Part shown: in pieces, positions 1-7,362 of the stretch
Layout of the letters: every line of letters begins with the position of its first letter
Position numbering within the stretch: position 1 is the stretch's first letter
Origin: an uncultured Bacteroidales bacterium
GTDB lineage: Bacteria; Bacteroidota; Bacteroidia; Bacteroidales; Paludibacteraceae
Reading direction: 5' to 3'
Length of the DNA: 28,618 nucleotides
Assembly (NCBI GenBank): GCA_937916355.1
Contig: CALFTM010000052.1
Span: forward strand, 1 to 28,618
The notes under the pieces: generated by a model
What the model was told of the DNA's origin: nothing
The model's database searches: none
What the model saw: the letters and a program-made list of their open reading frames with translations, nothing else
Made by a program: the position numbers and the translations under genes

Positions 1-1665
1 AGCTTCTATTAAACAATTATCTATATACAACACACCATTGTTCCAATTATCCTTGTTTTTATAGAGAGCTGTATCCGTGAAAGCATTTAATCCAATTGAC
101 CGCACACTCTCTGGTATCGTTATACTTGTAAGACCAGAACAGCCATCGAATGCAAAATTTGCAATAACTCTTGTTCCCTGTCTCATTGTATATTCTGATG
201 GCACAACATCAGGGTTCGCTGTTATTAAACATTTACCTATATACAACACACCATTCTCCCAATTATCTTTGTTTTTATAGAGAGCTGTATCCTTGAAAGC
301 ACTCCTTCCAATCGACACACTTTCAGGTATCGTTATATTTGTAAGACCTGAACATCTATAGAATGCACAATATTCAATTTCCGTCACCCCCTCTGGTATC
401 GTCACACTTGTGAGACCAGAACATCCACTGAATGCATAACTTGCAATTTCCGTCACCCCCTCTGGTATCGTATATGTTCCCTTTTTACCTTCTGGACATT
501 TTATCAAAAACCTTGTGTTTTTGCTGAACAAAACTCCATTTTTAGAACAATAGTTCTGATTGTTTTCAGATACCTCTATCTTTGTAAGACTTGAACATCT
601 ATCGAAAGAACCATCTCCAATTACCGTCACACTCTCAGGTATCGTTACACTTGTAAGACTTTTACATTCGTGGAAAGCAAAATCTCGTATCTCAGTTGTT
701 CCGTCCTTAATAATATACTCCCCTGATATTTTTTTCGGGTCTGCACTTACAAGGCGAGTACCATCGTATTCTACACCATCATCAACGTTTTTATGAATTC
801 TCCCTACCCTGATGACACATGACCAACTTTCTCCACTTACAAACTCGCCTTTTGATCTGTTCAGGCTGTAGTAGGTGTCGATGTTGGCATAGTTCATAAA
901 TAGGTCGACTTTTTCGTCTTTGGGCTCGTAACCAAACAGTGGCTCAACGCAAACGAACTCGTTTTTACCATCAACGGTTTGCGTGATGAGTTCGGCAAAG
1001 TTTTGCAAATCGAAAAAGCCTTCGTGTTCCCATGTTGTCCCCATGTCCAACACATTGGAAATGATGTGGAGGGTCGGTGTCTCTCTCTCCGCATATAAGT
1101 CTTCGCTGGTCAAATCGTCAAACCCTTTGTTTATGGTTATAACTTCCGCATCAGGGAATAGGTGCGTAACGTGCAGTGCCGCCCTTGCCAATGCTAATTT
1201 TGAAGGTTCGATGAGGATTATCCTTCTCACTTTTTGGTTTGAAGAACTCCTTTTTAGAAAATCGGCATAACAGATTGTCCCCAAACCTTGTCCGCAGGCA
1301 TAGTCTATTATGTCAATGCTCCGTTCGGAACAGAAGTCGGCAGAGAGTTTGTCGTAGGCACGCTGCAACTTCGCGTTGTGCATCTTGCCCAAGGCAAACA
1401 TATAGGCGTTGAGTTTAGGTTCTGAGTCCAACTCACAAGCTCCATGCAGAATGTCGTCATACAATTTTTCTTGTATGGTGGAGGGAAGCATTTTATAGAA
1501 CGTAGAAGATAAATCTCGAATTTTTTCAAATCCAAGATTTCTGCTTTCCTGTATGGTCAATGCGTAGTTGGAGTCTGTTTCGATTATGGAGGGGGATTTG
1601 CCCATAGAAACGTTCTCCTTAAATTGCAGCTTCCGTAATAAATTTCTGTTTATGCTAATCTCCAT
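1..1665 (-). CDS. Methyltransferase-like domain fused to BspA-type leucine-rich repeats (3' end outside window)
   Basis: An open frame of 555 codons runs without a stop from an ATG at 1665 to the left edge, so the C-terminus is missing. Residues 1-290 look like a class I SAM-dependent methyltransferase: motif I is DYACGQGLGT (121-130), followed by a hydrophobic strand ending in an acidic residue (LIEPS, 151-155) and an IISNVLDM strand (201-208). From about residue 311 onward the protein is BspA-type LRR_5 repeats, with recurring units such as SLTSVTIPESVTVIG and GLTSITIPESV. Two 72-residue blocks (DNA offset 216 bp) are near copies. There is no signal peptide, so unlike most BspA proteins it should be cytoplasmic. 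The start is fixed by AGGAGG at 1675-1680, which lies over the end of the DUF1848 gene. The two genes are five bases apart and probably coupled. The substrate is unknown. The N-terminal domain might be Rsm22-like, but this is only a guess. Confidence 0.8.
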   Translation of the reverse strand, partial: MEISINRNLLRKLQFKENVSMGKSPSIIETDSNYALTIQESRNLGFEKIRDLSSTFYKMLPSTIQEKLYDDILHGACELDSEPKLNAYMFALGKMHNAKLQRAYDKLSADFCSERSIDIIDYACGQGLGTICYADFLKRSSSNQKVRRIILIEPSKLALARAALHVTHLFPDAEVITINKGFDDLTSEDLYAERETPTLHIISNVLDMGTTWEHEGFFDLQNFAELITQTVDGKNEFVCVEPLFGYEPKDEKVDLFMNYANIDTYYSLNRSKGEFVSGESWSCVIRVGRIHKNVDDGVEYDGTRLVSADPKKISGEYIIKDGTTEIRDFAFHECKSLTSVTIPESVTVIGDGSFDRCSSLTKIEVSENNQNYCSKNGVLFSKNTRFLIKCPEGKKGTYTIPEGVTEIASYAFSGCSGLTSVTIPEGVTEIEYCAFYRCSGLTNITIPESVSIGRSAFKDTALYKNKDNWENGVLYIGKCLITANPDVVPSEYTMRQGTRVIANFAFDGCSGLTSITIPESVRSIGLNAFTDTALYKNKDNWNNGVLYIDNCLIEA

Positions 1666-1670
1666 AAATA

Positions 1671-2732
1671 TCAACCTCCTTTTATTGTTTCTCCAAATTT
1701 GTTTTGTTCATGTTGCTTCCAATTACTCACAGCAATCTCCTTGCTCGCATTAGCGTAGCAATACTCGCACAAGTGCGGACAAGTATTGTACTCGCCGATG
1801 TCCTTGCTCACCATGCAGCCGCAGGCGATGCGTTGCCCTTTGTCGGAATTGTTTTTCTTTTTGATGGCATATTGGTTCGCATTCAGCATGATTGCGCCCG
1901 CTGGGATGGGAGCAGTGCCAAACAGTGTGCTTTCCACGTTGTGGATTTCGACACCCAAAAACTTCATCAACTCACTGCCTTTATATGCGAAACGTATCAT
2001 CAGATTGTCGTCCACACAATGGTTGTGTTCTATGCCGTATTTTTCAATGTCTATTTTTTCGCCACACGTCGCCAACTGAAATTTCCACTTTTCATTCAGT
2101 TTCGCCAGTCTCTCTGCGAACTCTTCCATCTGGGTTTCAGTCCATTCCCTGTAGTTGACATTGTTTTTTTCTAAATTGCTTTTCACCTTTTTGTATGAAG
2201 CTATATCCGCGAAACTGAAAACCAGCTTTTCGGTATAACCCACCAATTGATTGGCGATGTTCTCTATTTTTTTCAGTAAATCCTCCACTGAGATTTTATC
2301 CGTAAGAATTAGAGGGTCAAACCGCCAAATCACCCGTCCTTTTCCCAATTTATCGACCAAAGTTTTGAAAGTCTCAATTCTTTCAGCCAAAGGGGGTACG
2401 CCTTTTTCCAAACCTTCCTGCTCATAATCGTTGAGTGTGAACTGAACGTAACACCCGATCTTTTTTTCTTTTAGAAAATCAAGATGGTTCAGCAACGGTT
2501 TCGGATTCTTCGACCAAAAAACGATAAACCGGGTATTGTTGTAAGCCACATAACTTTTTACCCCGTTGAAAGGATTTGTCCACGCTGAATAGCCAACTTT
2601 CAGACGGTGAAAAAACCAATCCGAATAGAACGCGGGAATATCGGTACTCCTGCTCGCAGAAATGATGTATGGAGCCTGAGCTTCTGCCTCCGTTCCATTT
2701 TCAAGGGTTATATTTGTTTTTTTCCAAGCCAT
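1671..2732 (-). CDS. DUF1848 family protein (putative Fe-S / radical-SAM-like)
   Basis: This 353-residue protein has the features of DUF1848. The start contains ISASRSTDIPAFY (24-36), the middle contains FWSKNPKPLL (72-81) and VIWRFDPLILT, and the end holds a cysteine cluster: CGC at 304-306 and CPHLCEYC at 318-325. Pfam describes this C-terminal cluster as resembling the iron-sulfur site of radical SAM enzymes, so an Fe-S cofactor is a reasonable inference. The reaction is unknown. It is the first gene of a two-gene unit with the methyltransferase-LRR gene. The stop codon TGA overlaps the SD sequence of that next gene, which suggests translational coupling and a joint function. Confidence 0.85.
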   Translation of the reverse strand: MAWKKTNITLENGTEAEAQAPYIISASRSTDIPAFYSDWFFHRLKVGYSAWTNPFNGVKSYVAYNNTRFIVFWSKNPKPLLNHLDFLKEKKIGCYVQFTLNDYEQEGLEKGVPPLAERIETFKTLVDKLGKGRVIWRFDPLILTDKISVEDLLKKIENIANQLVGYTEKLVFSFADIASYKKVKSNLEKNNVNYREWTETQMEEFAERLAKLNEKWKFQLATCGEKIDIEKYGIEHNHCVDDNLMIRFAYKGSELMKFLGVEIHNVESTLFGTAPIPAGAIMLNANQYAIKKKNNSDKGQRIACGCMVSKDIGEYNTCPHLCEYCYANASKEIAVSNWKQHEQNKFGETIKGG

Positions 2733-2793
2733 GACATTTACCAGCTAATCACTTCATAATTTTGATAGGCAAGCCTATTCATTTGCAAGTTTA

Positions 2794-2801
2794 CAAATTT
2801 A
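2794..2801 (-). promoter_or_regulatory. Possible -7 box for the DUF1848 operon
   Basis: On the minus strand TAAATTTG fits the Bacteroidota -7 consensus TAnnTTTG and lies about 60 bases upstream of the ATG at 2732. No convincing TTTG -33 box is found at the usual 19-21 base spacing, so this is weak. The rest of 2733-2894 is AT-rich with no gene or clear terminator seen. Confidence 0.3.
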
Positions 2802-2894
2802 TTTCAAACAATAAAATTCATGTCGGTATAATTTTTCATTGTATAGAACTCACTGAAGATGGAGATTGCGGAATTATTGGAAAAATTTAACCGT

Positions 2895-4199
2895 TCATAG
2901 CACCTGCTTTAACACCTCCATCTCCACCGCATACAGCGGTATATTCGACATCCAATCTTGCGTCCTGTAAGGTGACATCGAGAGGCGGATGCCATGGAGA
3001 GACGGATTTCGACTGACAAAGAATTTCAGGCTTTTAGCTTGAAGGTTCTCTTCAGCCTTTACCTCTATGGGGAATATCTTTTCATCGTTCTGAACCAAGA
3101 AATCAATTTCTCCTTGTGAATTTTCGGCAGACCAATAATAGATTCTGTTCTCTTTGTTCAAACGTAATTGTTGGAATACATATTGTTCGGTCAGTGCTCC
3201 TTTATAGTCTGTAAAAACAGCGTTTTTACTTAGTAGAGCAGAGGGTGGCAGTCCGCACATCGCCCCCAACAAACCAACATCAAGCAAAAAGAGCTTGAAT
3301 GCGGAAAAGTCTTCATAAGCAGAAAGAGGCATCAATCCCTTCTTTGTCCTATTCACTTTATGTATGAGACCGGCATCTTTCAGCCACTCAATGGCAAGTT
3401 CAAAACCTTTGGCTCTCGCTCCCTCTTTTAAAACTCCGAAAAGAAATTTTTTGTTCTCCTTCGAGAGTTGTGCGCAGATGCTGTTCCAGACCATTCGCAA
3501 CCGAGGTACCTCAGCTATCGGCGCATGCTTGGAGAAATCTTTGTCGTATGCCGCAAGTATATCTCTTTGAATCTCTCTAACCTTTTGCATGTTACCCTCT
3601 TCTGCAAAAGAGTTGACAACCTCCGGCATTCCTCCCACGAAAAAATATTGGCGTAACATTCCACATAAATCAGACTCAAAGGAGTCGAGCAAATTCCACT
3701 GCCTATTTTTTACGACATCAACAAAAGCACCTTTTCCTGTCGCATCAAGAAATTCAAAAAAGGAGAGTGGGTAAACAGATAGAAAATCAACCTTTCCAAC
3801 GGGAAAACTATCATTTTGGTGCGTTGCAATTCCTAAAAGTGACCCGGCTGCAATAACAGGAATTTCTGGTGCGTTTTCATAAAAATATTTTAAGGCTGTT
3901 ACTCCACGTTTCACCTCTTGTATTTCATCAAATAGTAGCAAAGTATCTTTGTCTGGTATAATTCCCGTGGCAAGCTGAATTTCAAAAAGAATGCGTTGAA
4001 TGTCAAAGTCTTTTTCAAAAAGACGACTCAAACGAGCGTCGTTTTCAAAGTTTATGTATATATGTTTACTGAAAGCCTCTTCTGCAAAAGCCTTCATCAG
4101 CCAAGTTTTTCCAACTTGCCTTGCACCTTGAAGAATAAGAGGCTTCCTGCCTTTTTTTTCTTTCCATTCATATAGTTGATGTATAGCTTCTCTTTTCAT
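2895..4199 (-). CDS. AAA_14 / DUF4143 ATP-binding protein
   Basis: This is a 434-residue P-loop ATPase of the common Bacteroidota AAA_14-DUF4143 type. The Walker A is GARQVGKT (25-32) and the Walker B is LLLFDEIQE (87-95). The C-terminal DUF4143 part contains a PD-(D/E)XK-like pattern, GEIDFLV followed by IFPIEVKA, as in other members. The length is normal for the family. Genes of this kind are present in many paralogous copies per genome and their cellular role is not settled. It is monocistronic, with a good promoter at 4220-4250 and three tandem repeats directly upstream of that. No terminator is obvious downstream. Confidence 0.9.
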   Translation of the reverse strand: MKREAIHQLYEWKEKKGRKPLILQGARQVGKTWLMKAFAEEAFSKHIYINFENDARLSRLFEKDFDIQRILFEIQLATGIIPDKDTLLLFDEIQEVKRGVTALKYFYENAPEIPVIAAGSLLGIATHQNDSFPVGKVDFLSVYPLSFFEFLDATGKGAFVDVVKNRQWNLLDSFESDLCGMLRQYFFVGGMPEVVNSFAEEGNMQKVREIQRDILAAYDKDFSKHAPIAEVPRLRMVWNSICAQLSKENKKFLFGVLKEGARAKGFELAIEWLKDAGLIHKVNRTKKGLMPLSAYEDFSAFKLFLLDVGLLGAMCGLPPSALLSKNAVFTDYKGALTEQYVFQQLRLNKENRIYYWSAENSQGEIDFLVQNDEKIFPIEVKAEENLQAKSLKFFVSRNPSLHGIRLSMSPYRTQDWMSNIPLYAVEMEVLKQVL

Positions 4200-4219
4200 T
4201 TTGTCTTTTTTATTTGTTG

Positions 4220-4250
4220 CAAATCTACTCTTTTATAACAAAACAACAAA
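4220..4250 (-). promoter_or_regulatory. Bacteroidota promoter of the AAA_14/DUF4143 gene
   Basis: Reading the minus strand, TTTG (4250-4247) is followed after exactly 19 bases by TAGATTTG (4227-4220). This is a full match to the -33 TTTG / -7 TAnnTTTG consensus. It predicts a transcript start near 4213 and a leader of roughly 14 bases before the ATG at 4199. The -33 box overlaps the edge of the first 33-bp-period repeat, so anything bound to the repeats would affect this promoter. Confidence 0.75.
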
Positions 4251-4336
4251 AAGTTCGACTAAAAAGTGTATGTAATTAGCAAAAAGTCCGACTAAAAAGT
4301 GTAAACAAACAGCAAAAAGTCCGACTAAAAAATGTA
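4248..4336. repeat. Three tandem 23-bp motifs at 33-bp period upstream of the ATPase promoter
   Basis: Copies start at 4248, 4281 and 4314. Each is 23 bp long and built as AAAAAGTCCGACTAAAAA followed by GTGTA. Copy 1 has TTCG instead of TCCG, and copy 3 has an A for the G of GTGTA. The ten-base spacers are different in sequence but equal in length, so the period is exactly 33 bp (close to three helical turns). Each core AGTC-C-GACT is an interrupted palindrome, as expected for a dimeric DNA-binding protein. Position and phasing suggest operator sites controlling the ATPase gene. Confidence 0.8.
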
Positions 4337-4485
4337 ATAAAATTTGTAGAAAACTGATAATCAGTTAGATATGATTTTTATATTAAACTATTGCTGACCA
4401 TAGAAAAAAACTGATGATCCGGGCGGGCTTAGAACATCTGAAACATAATTTAAAACAAAAATAAAATTCATGATTTATAGAAGTT

Positions 4486-4516
4486 GCCTACAAAAATTCT
4501 TTGTAAATTTGTAGGC
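4486..4516 (+). promoter_or_regulatory. Inverted repeat overlapping a -7 box upstream of the UPF0371 gene
   Basis: GCCTACAAA (4486-4494) and TTTGTAGGC (4508-4516) form a perfect 9-bp inverted repeat with a 13-base centre. TAAATTTG at 4504-4511 within it fits the Bacteroidota -7 box. The only upstream TTG (4484-4486) is 17 bases away, slightly short. With the ATG at 4536 the predicted leader is only about 18 bases. The site could be an operator; a terminator is unlikely because no T-run follows. The remainder of 4337-4485 shows nothing recognisable. Confidence 0.4.
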
Positions 4517-4535
4517 GTATTTCATTTTGCAGTCT

Positions 4536-6029
4536 ATGATGAATAAAATTGGTTTTGATAACGACAAGTACCTAAGTATGCAGTCGTCTCATATTGCCGA
4601 AAGAATCGAAAAATTCGGCAATAAGTTGTATCTTGAAATCGGCGGAAAATTGTTCGACGATTACCACGCCTCACGCGTGCTACCGGGTTTCCACCCTGAT
4701 TCAAAACTCCAGATGTTGTTGAAACTAAAGGATAAAATCGAGGTCATCATCACCATCAACGCAGAGGATATCGAAACCAATAAGATTCGTGCGGATTATG
4801 GCATCACCTACGATGAGGATGTGCTTCGCATGATCGACGAATTTCAAGACGTGGGTCTGTATGTCGGTTGCGTCTGCTTGACAATGTACAATGAGCAACC
4901 TTCTGCCGTATTGTTTGAAAAGAGGCTTTCGCAATTAGGAATCCCTTTCTTCCATAACTACAAAATTGAGGGTTACCCTAACAATGTGGAACTGATCGTT
5001 TCCGATAAGGGATATGGTAAAAATGAATATATCACCACGCAACGTCCGCTGGTGGTGGTGACTGCTCCGGGTCCGGGTTCGGGAAAGTTGGCTGTATGCC
5101 TCTCCCAACTCTACCATGAACATAAAAGGGGCATCAATGCGGGATATGCCAAATTCGAGACGTTCCCAATCTGGAACATTCCTCTGAAACATCCTGTCAA
5201 CCTCGCATACGAGGCCGCTACTGCCGACCTCAATGATGTGAACATCATCGACTCGTTCCACTTGGAGGCTTACGGAGAGACCACGGTAAACTACAACCGT
5301 GATGTGGAAGCCTTTTCTGTCTTAAATGCGACATTTGAAATGATCTATGGTGAAAGCCCTTATAAGAGTCCGACCGACATGGGTGTGAACCTCGCTGGTA
5401 ATTGCATCATTGATGATGAAATCTGTCGTGAGGCTTCCAAACAGGAGATCATCCGCCGCTACTATAAATGTCTATGCGACAAAAAGCGTTTCGGCGAATG
5501 TTCTGACAACCAAAGCAAGCTGGAGTCGCTCATGCAACAGGCACACACAAAGGTGACCGACTATCGTGTAGTGGAGGTGGCATTGGCAAAAGAAGAGGCA
5601 ACAGGCGGAAAACCGGCGGCGGCTATTGAGTTGCCGGATGGAAGAATCGTGACGGGAAAGACAACCGACCTACTCGGTCCATTGGCTGCCGCACTACTCA
5701 ACGCCTTGAAGACACTTGCCAACATCGACAAATCGTTCAACCTGATTTCAAAACTCTCGATCGAACCGATTCAGATTTTGAAAACAAAATATTTAGGAAG
5801 TAGTAATCCTCGCCTGCATACGGATGAGATTTTGATCGCTCTCTCTTCTTCTGCTGCTCACAATGAGCTGGCGGAACGTGCCATGGAGCAGCTACCAAAG
5901 CTGAAGGGTTCTACTGCACACACAACTGTTCTGGTAACTTCTATTGATGAACAGACTTTCAAAAAACTGGGTATCAACCTCACTTGCGAACCTAAATATG
6001 AACAGATGAGAAATTATCATAAACATTGA
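4536..6029 (+). CDS. UPF0371 / DUF1846 family protein
   Basis: This 497-residue protein carries the UPF0371 hallmark start NKIGFDNDKYLSMQS, where most relatives begin MKIGFDNDKYL. I therefore place the start at the ATG pair 4536/4539 rather than at an upstream TTG. A glycine-rich GPGSGK stretch (179-184), after a hydrophobic strand and followed by a helix, resembles a P-loop. HTKVTDYRVVEVALA and TTDLLGPLAAALLNALKTLA are typical of the family. Length agrees with the family. The biochemical function is not established to my knowledge. It stands alone between the ATPase and the metal efflux genes and is transcribed away from the former. Confidence 0.9.
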   Translation: MMNKIGFDNDKYLSMQSSHIAERIEKFGNKLYLEIGGKLFDDYHASRVLPGFHPDSKLQMLLKLKDKIEVIITINAEDIETNKIRADYGITYDEDVLRMIDEFQDVGLYVGCVCLTMYNEQPSAVLFEKRLSQLGIPFFHNYKIEGYPNNVELIVSDKGYGKNEYITTQRPLVVVTAPGPGSGKLAVCLSQLYHEHKRGINAGYAKFETFPIWNIPLKHPVNLAYEAATADLNDVNIIDSFHLEAYGETTVNYNRDVEAFSVLNATFEMIYGESPYKSPTDMGVNLAGNCIIDDEICREASKQEIIRRYYKCLCDKKRFGECSDNQSKLESLMQQAHTKVTDYRVVEVALAKEEATGGKPAAAIELPDGRIVTGKTTDLLGPLAAALLNALKTLANIDKSFNLISKLSIEPIQILKTKYLGSSNPRLHTDEILIALSSSAAHNELAERAMEQLPKLKGSTAHTTVLVTSIDEQTFKKLGINLTCEPKYEQMRNYHKH

Positions 6030-6045
6030 TTTCAACTGAAAAGCA

Positions 6046-6090
6046 TAAAAAACGCCACGTCTTCTTTTTTGATGACGTGGCGTGAATTTT
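6046..6090. terminator. Bidirectional intrinsic terminator
   Basis: ACGCCACGTC (6052-6061) pairs perfectly with GACGTGGCGT (6074-6083) around a 12-base loop. A-rich sequence lies before it and a T-run after it (AATTTTTAG), so it can end both the UPF0371 transcript (+) and the metal-efflux operon (-). Confidence 0.85.
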
Positions 6091-6100
6091 TAGATGGGTT

Positions 6101-7267
6101 TTAGTACCAATACAACTCTGCCAGTAGCAAATAGAACTCTTTTTCAACTTCCAACTTAGAATCCAAGACATCCATAAACTCCAGTTGTTCGTTTAGGTAG
6201 TCTACCATGGTGATTTGTCCACCCTGCAACGCTTTCGTTAGCAAGTCGTTCCCCTGATAGTTATCAATTTCGGTTTGATACGATTTCATCAGCTCATTTT
6301 GCATGGCAAGACGGTCGTATAGCGACTTCAATTCAGTACGATACTGGTTCTCTGCCTCATCAAATCGCGCGCTTGCCACAACGCGGGAGGAGCGGGCTGC
6401 CTTCACCTTATTTTTATTCGCCCACAACGGTAACGCAATACCTACAGACATTCCTTGCATACTCTCTTCTCCGACCCACTCACCTGAGTAGCCGACATTT
6501 AGATCGGGAGCCATCGTCGACCGTGCCAATTTATACTCCTTTTCGCTCAATTTGACCTCCTGCTGAGCGATCATCAAAGCGGGTGCGCTCTTTTTCTTCT
6601 CCTCATACAAAGAGTCGAACGAAAGAACAGAGAAATCTTCCGGAAGCGAGATACCCGACAAATCAGGCAACACTCCGCCATTCAGAGTGGTGAGTTCACT
6701 CAACAAACTCTCCCTTTCCATCAGCAAATTTTTCAATGCAGAGTTATACTCCAACACCACCAATTTAGATTTTGTGAAATCCAAGGATGTGGACTCCCCT
6801 CTGTTCATCTGCTTTTCTACCGCTTCTGAAATTTGCTTTGCCCAGTCGATTCGCTTGTTCATTTGCTCTTCTGCCATTTTGTTGTAAAGCAACTCGACAC
6901 ACAACTGGTTTGTCTTTAATAAAATCTCACGTCTTGACTGCTCATATTGAAGAAGTCCGATGGCGTTTTTCTCTGATGAAACCGCCTTTTTTTTTCCTAA
7001 GATGGTTGCCCACTCCAATTGCTGGGAAACCTCCAATCCGATTTTATCATCAGGAACACCATTAGCACCCCACTGATAGACAAAGCCCACCTCCGGATTA
7101 GGCAAAGCATTCTCCTCTTTATTGGCATAAAAATCCATGTCCAACTGGCTGCGAAGTGCCACAAGAGTTTTGTTTTGTTCTTCTACAGAACGATACAATG
7201 CCCCGTCTTCCACTGCAAAAGCTCCTGCTACCGGGGTCATCAAAAGAAATAATAACTTAGCTCTCAT
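6101..7267 (-). CDS. czcC: Outer-membrane efflux channel (TolC/CzcC family)
   Basis: This 388-residue outer-membrane factor is predicted to form the exit duct of the tripartite metal pump. I use the ATG at 7267 because it is followed directly by a signal peptide (MRAKLLFLLMTPVAGAFA, cleavage before VEDG). A longer frame using an upstream TTG would put eight residues before the signal. The protein has two long coiled-coil-like helical halves (for example KKAVSSEKNAIGLLQYEQSR and KVKAARSSRVVASARFDEAE), as expected for TolC. It is shorter than E. coli CusC, which is usual for Bacteroidota CzcC-like proteins. It is the last gene of the operon, 95 bases after czcA, and ends just before the shared terminator. 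Confidence 0.85.
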   Translation of the reverse strand: MRAKLLFLLMTPVAGAFAVEDGALYRSVEEQNKTLVALRSQLDMDFYANKEENALPNPEVGFVYQWGANGVPDDKIGLEVSQQLEWATILGKKKAVSSEKNAIGLLQYEQSRREILLKTNQLCVELLYNKMAEEQMNKRIDWAKQISEAVEKQMNRGESTSLDFTKSKLVVLEYNSALKNLLMERESLLSELTTLNGGVLPDLSGISLPEDFSVLSFDSLYEEKKKSAPALMIAQQEVKLSEKEYKLARSTMAPDLNVGYSGEWVGEESMQGMSVGIALPLWANKNKVKAARSSRVVASARFDEAENQYRTELKSLYDRLAMQNELMKSYQTEIDNYQGNDLLTKALQGGQITMVDYLNEQLEFMDVLDSKLEVEKEFYLLLAELYWY

Positions 7268-7362
7268 CGTTTTTTTTTGCAAAATTAGCAATATTTCAAA
7301 TCATGAAAAATCGCCAAAAATAATTATATTCACTCAACTTGATACCCAATTGTAGGTATAGT

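Noticed and set aside
1..880. Separate exported BspA surface protein
   Set aside because: The reading frame continues without interruption into the upstream methyltransferase-like domain, and no signal peptide or start with SD was found at the boundary near 730-800.
1704..2174. Long plus-strand open frame (about 156 codons) opposite the DUF1848 gene
   Set aside because: It lies antisense within a gene that matches a known family over its whole length, has no family resemblance of its own, and is best explained as a shadow of the minus-strand coding sequence.
4248..4336. Short CRISPR-like array
   Set aside because: Only three 23-bp copies with ten-base spacers; spacers are much too short and no cas genes are nearby.
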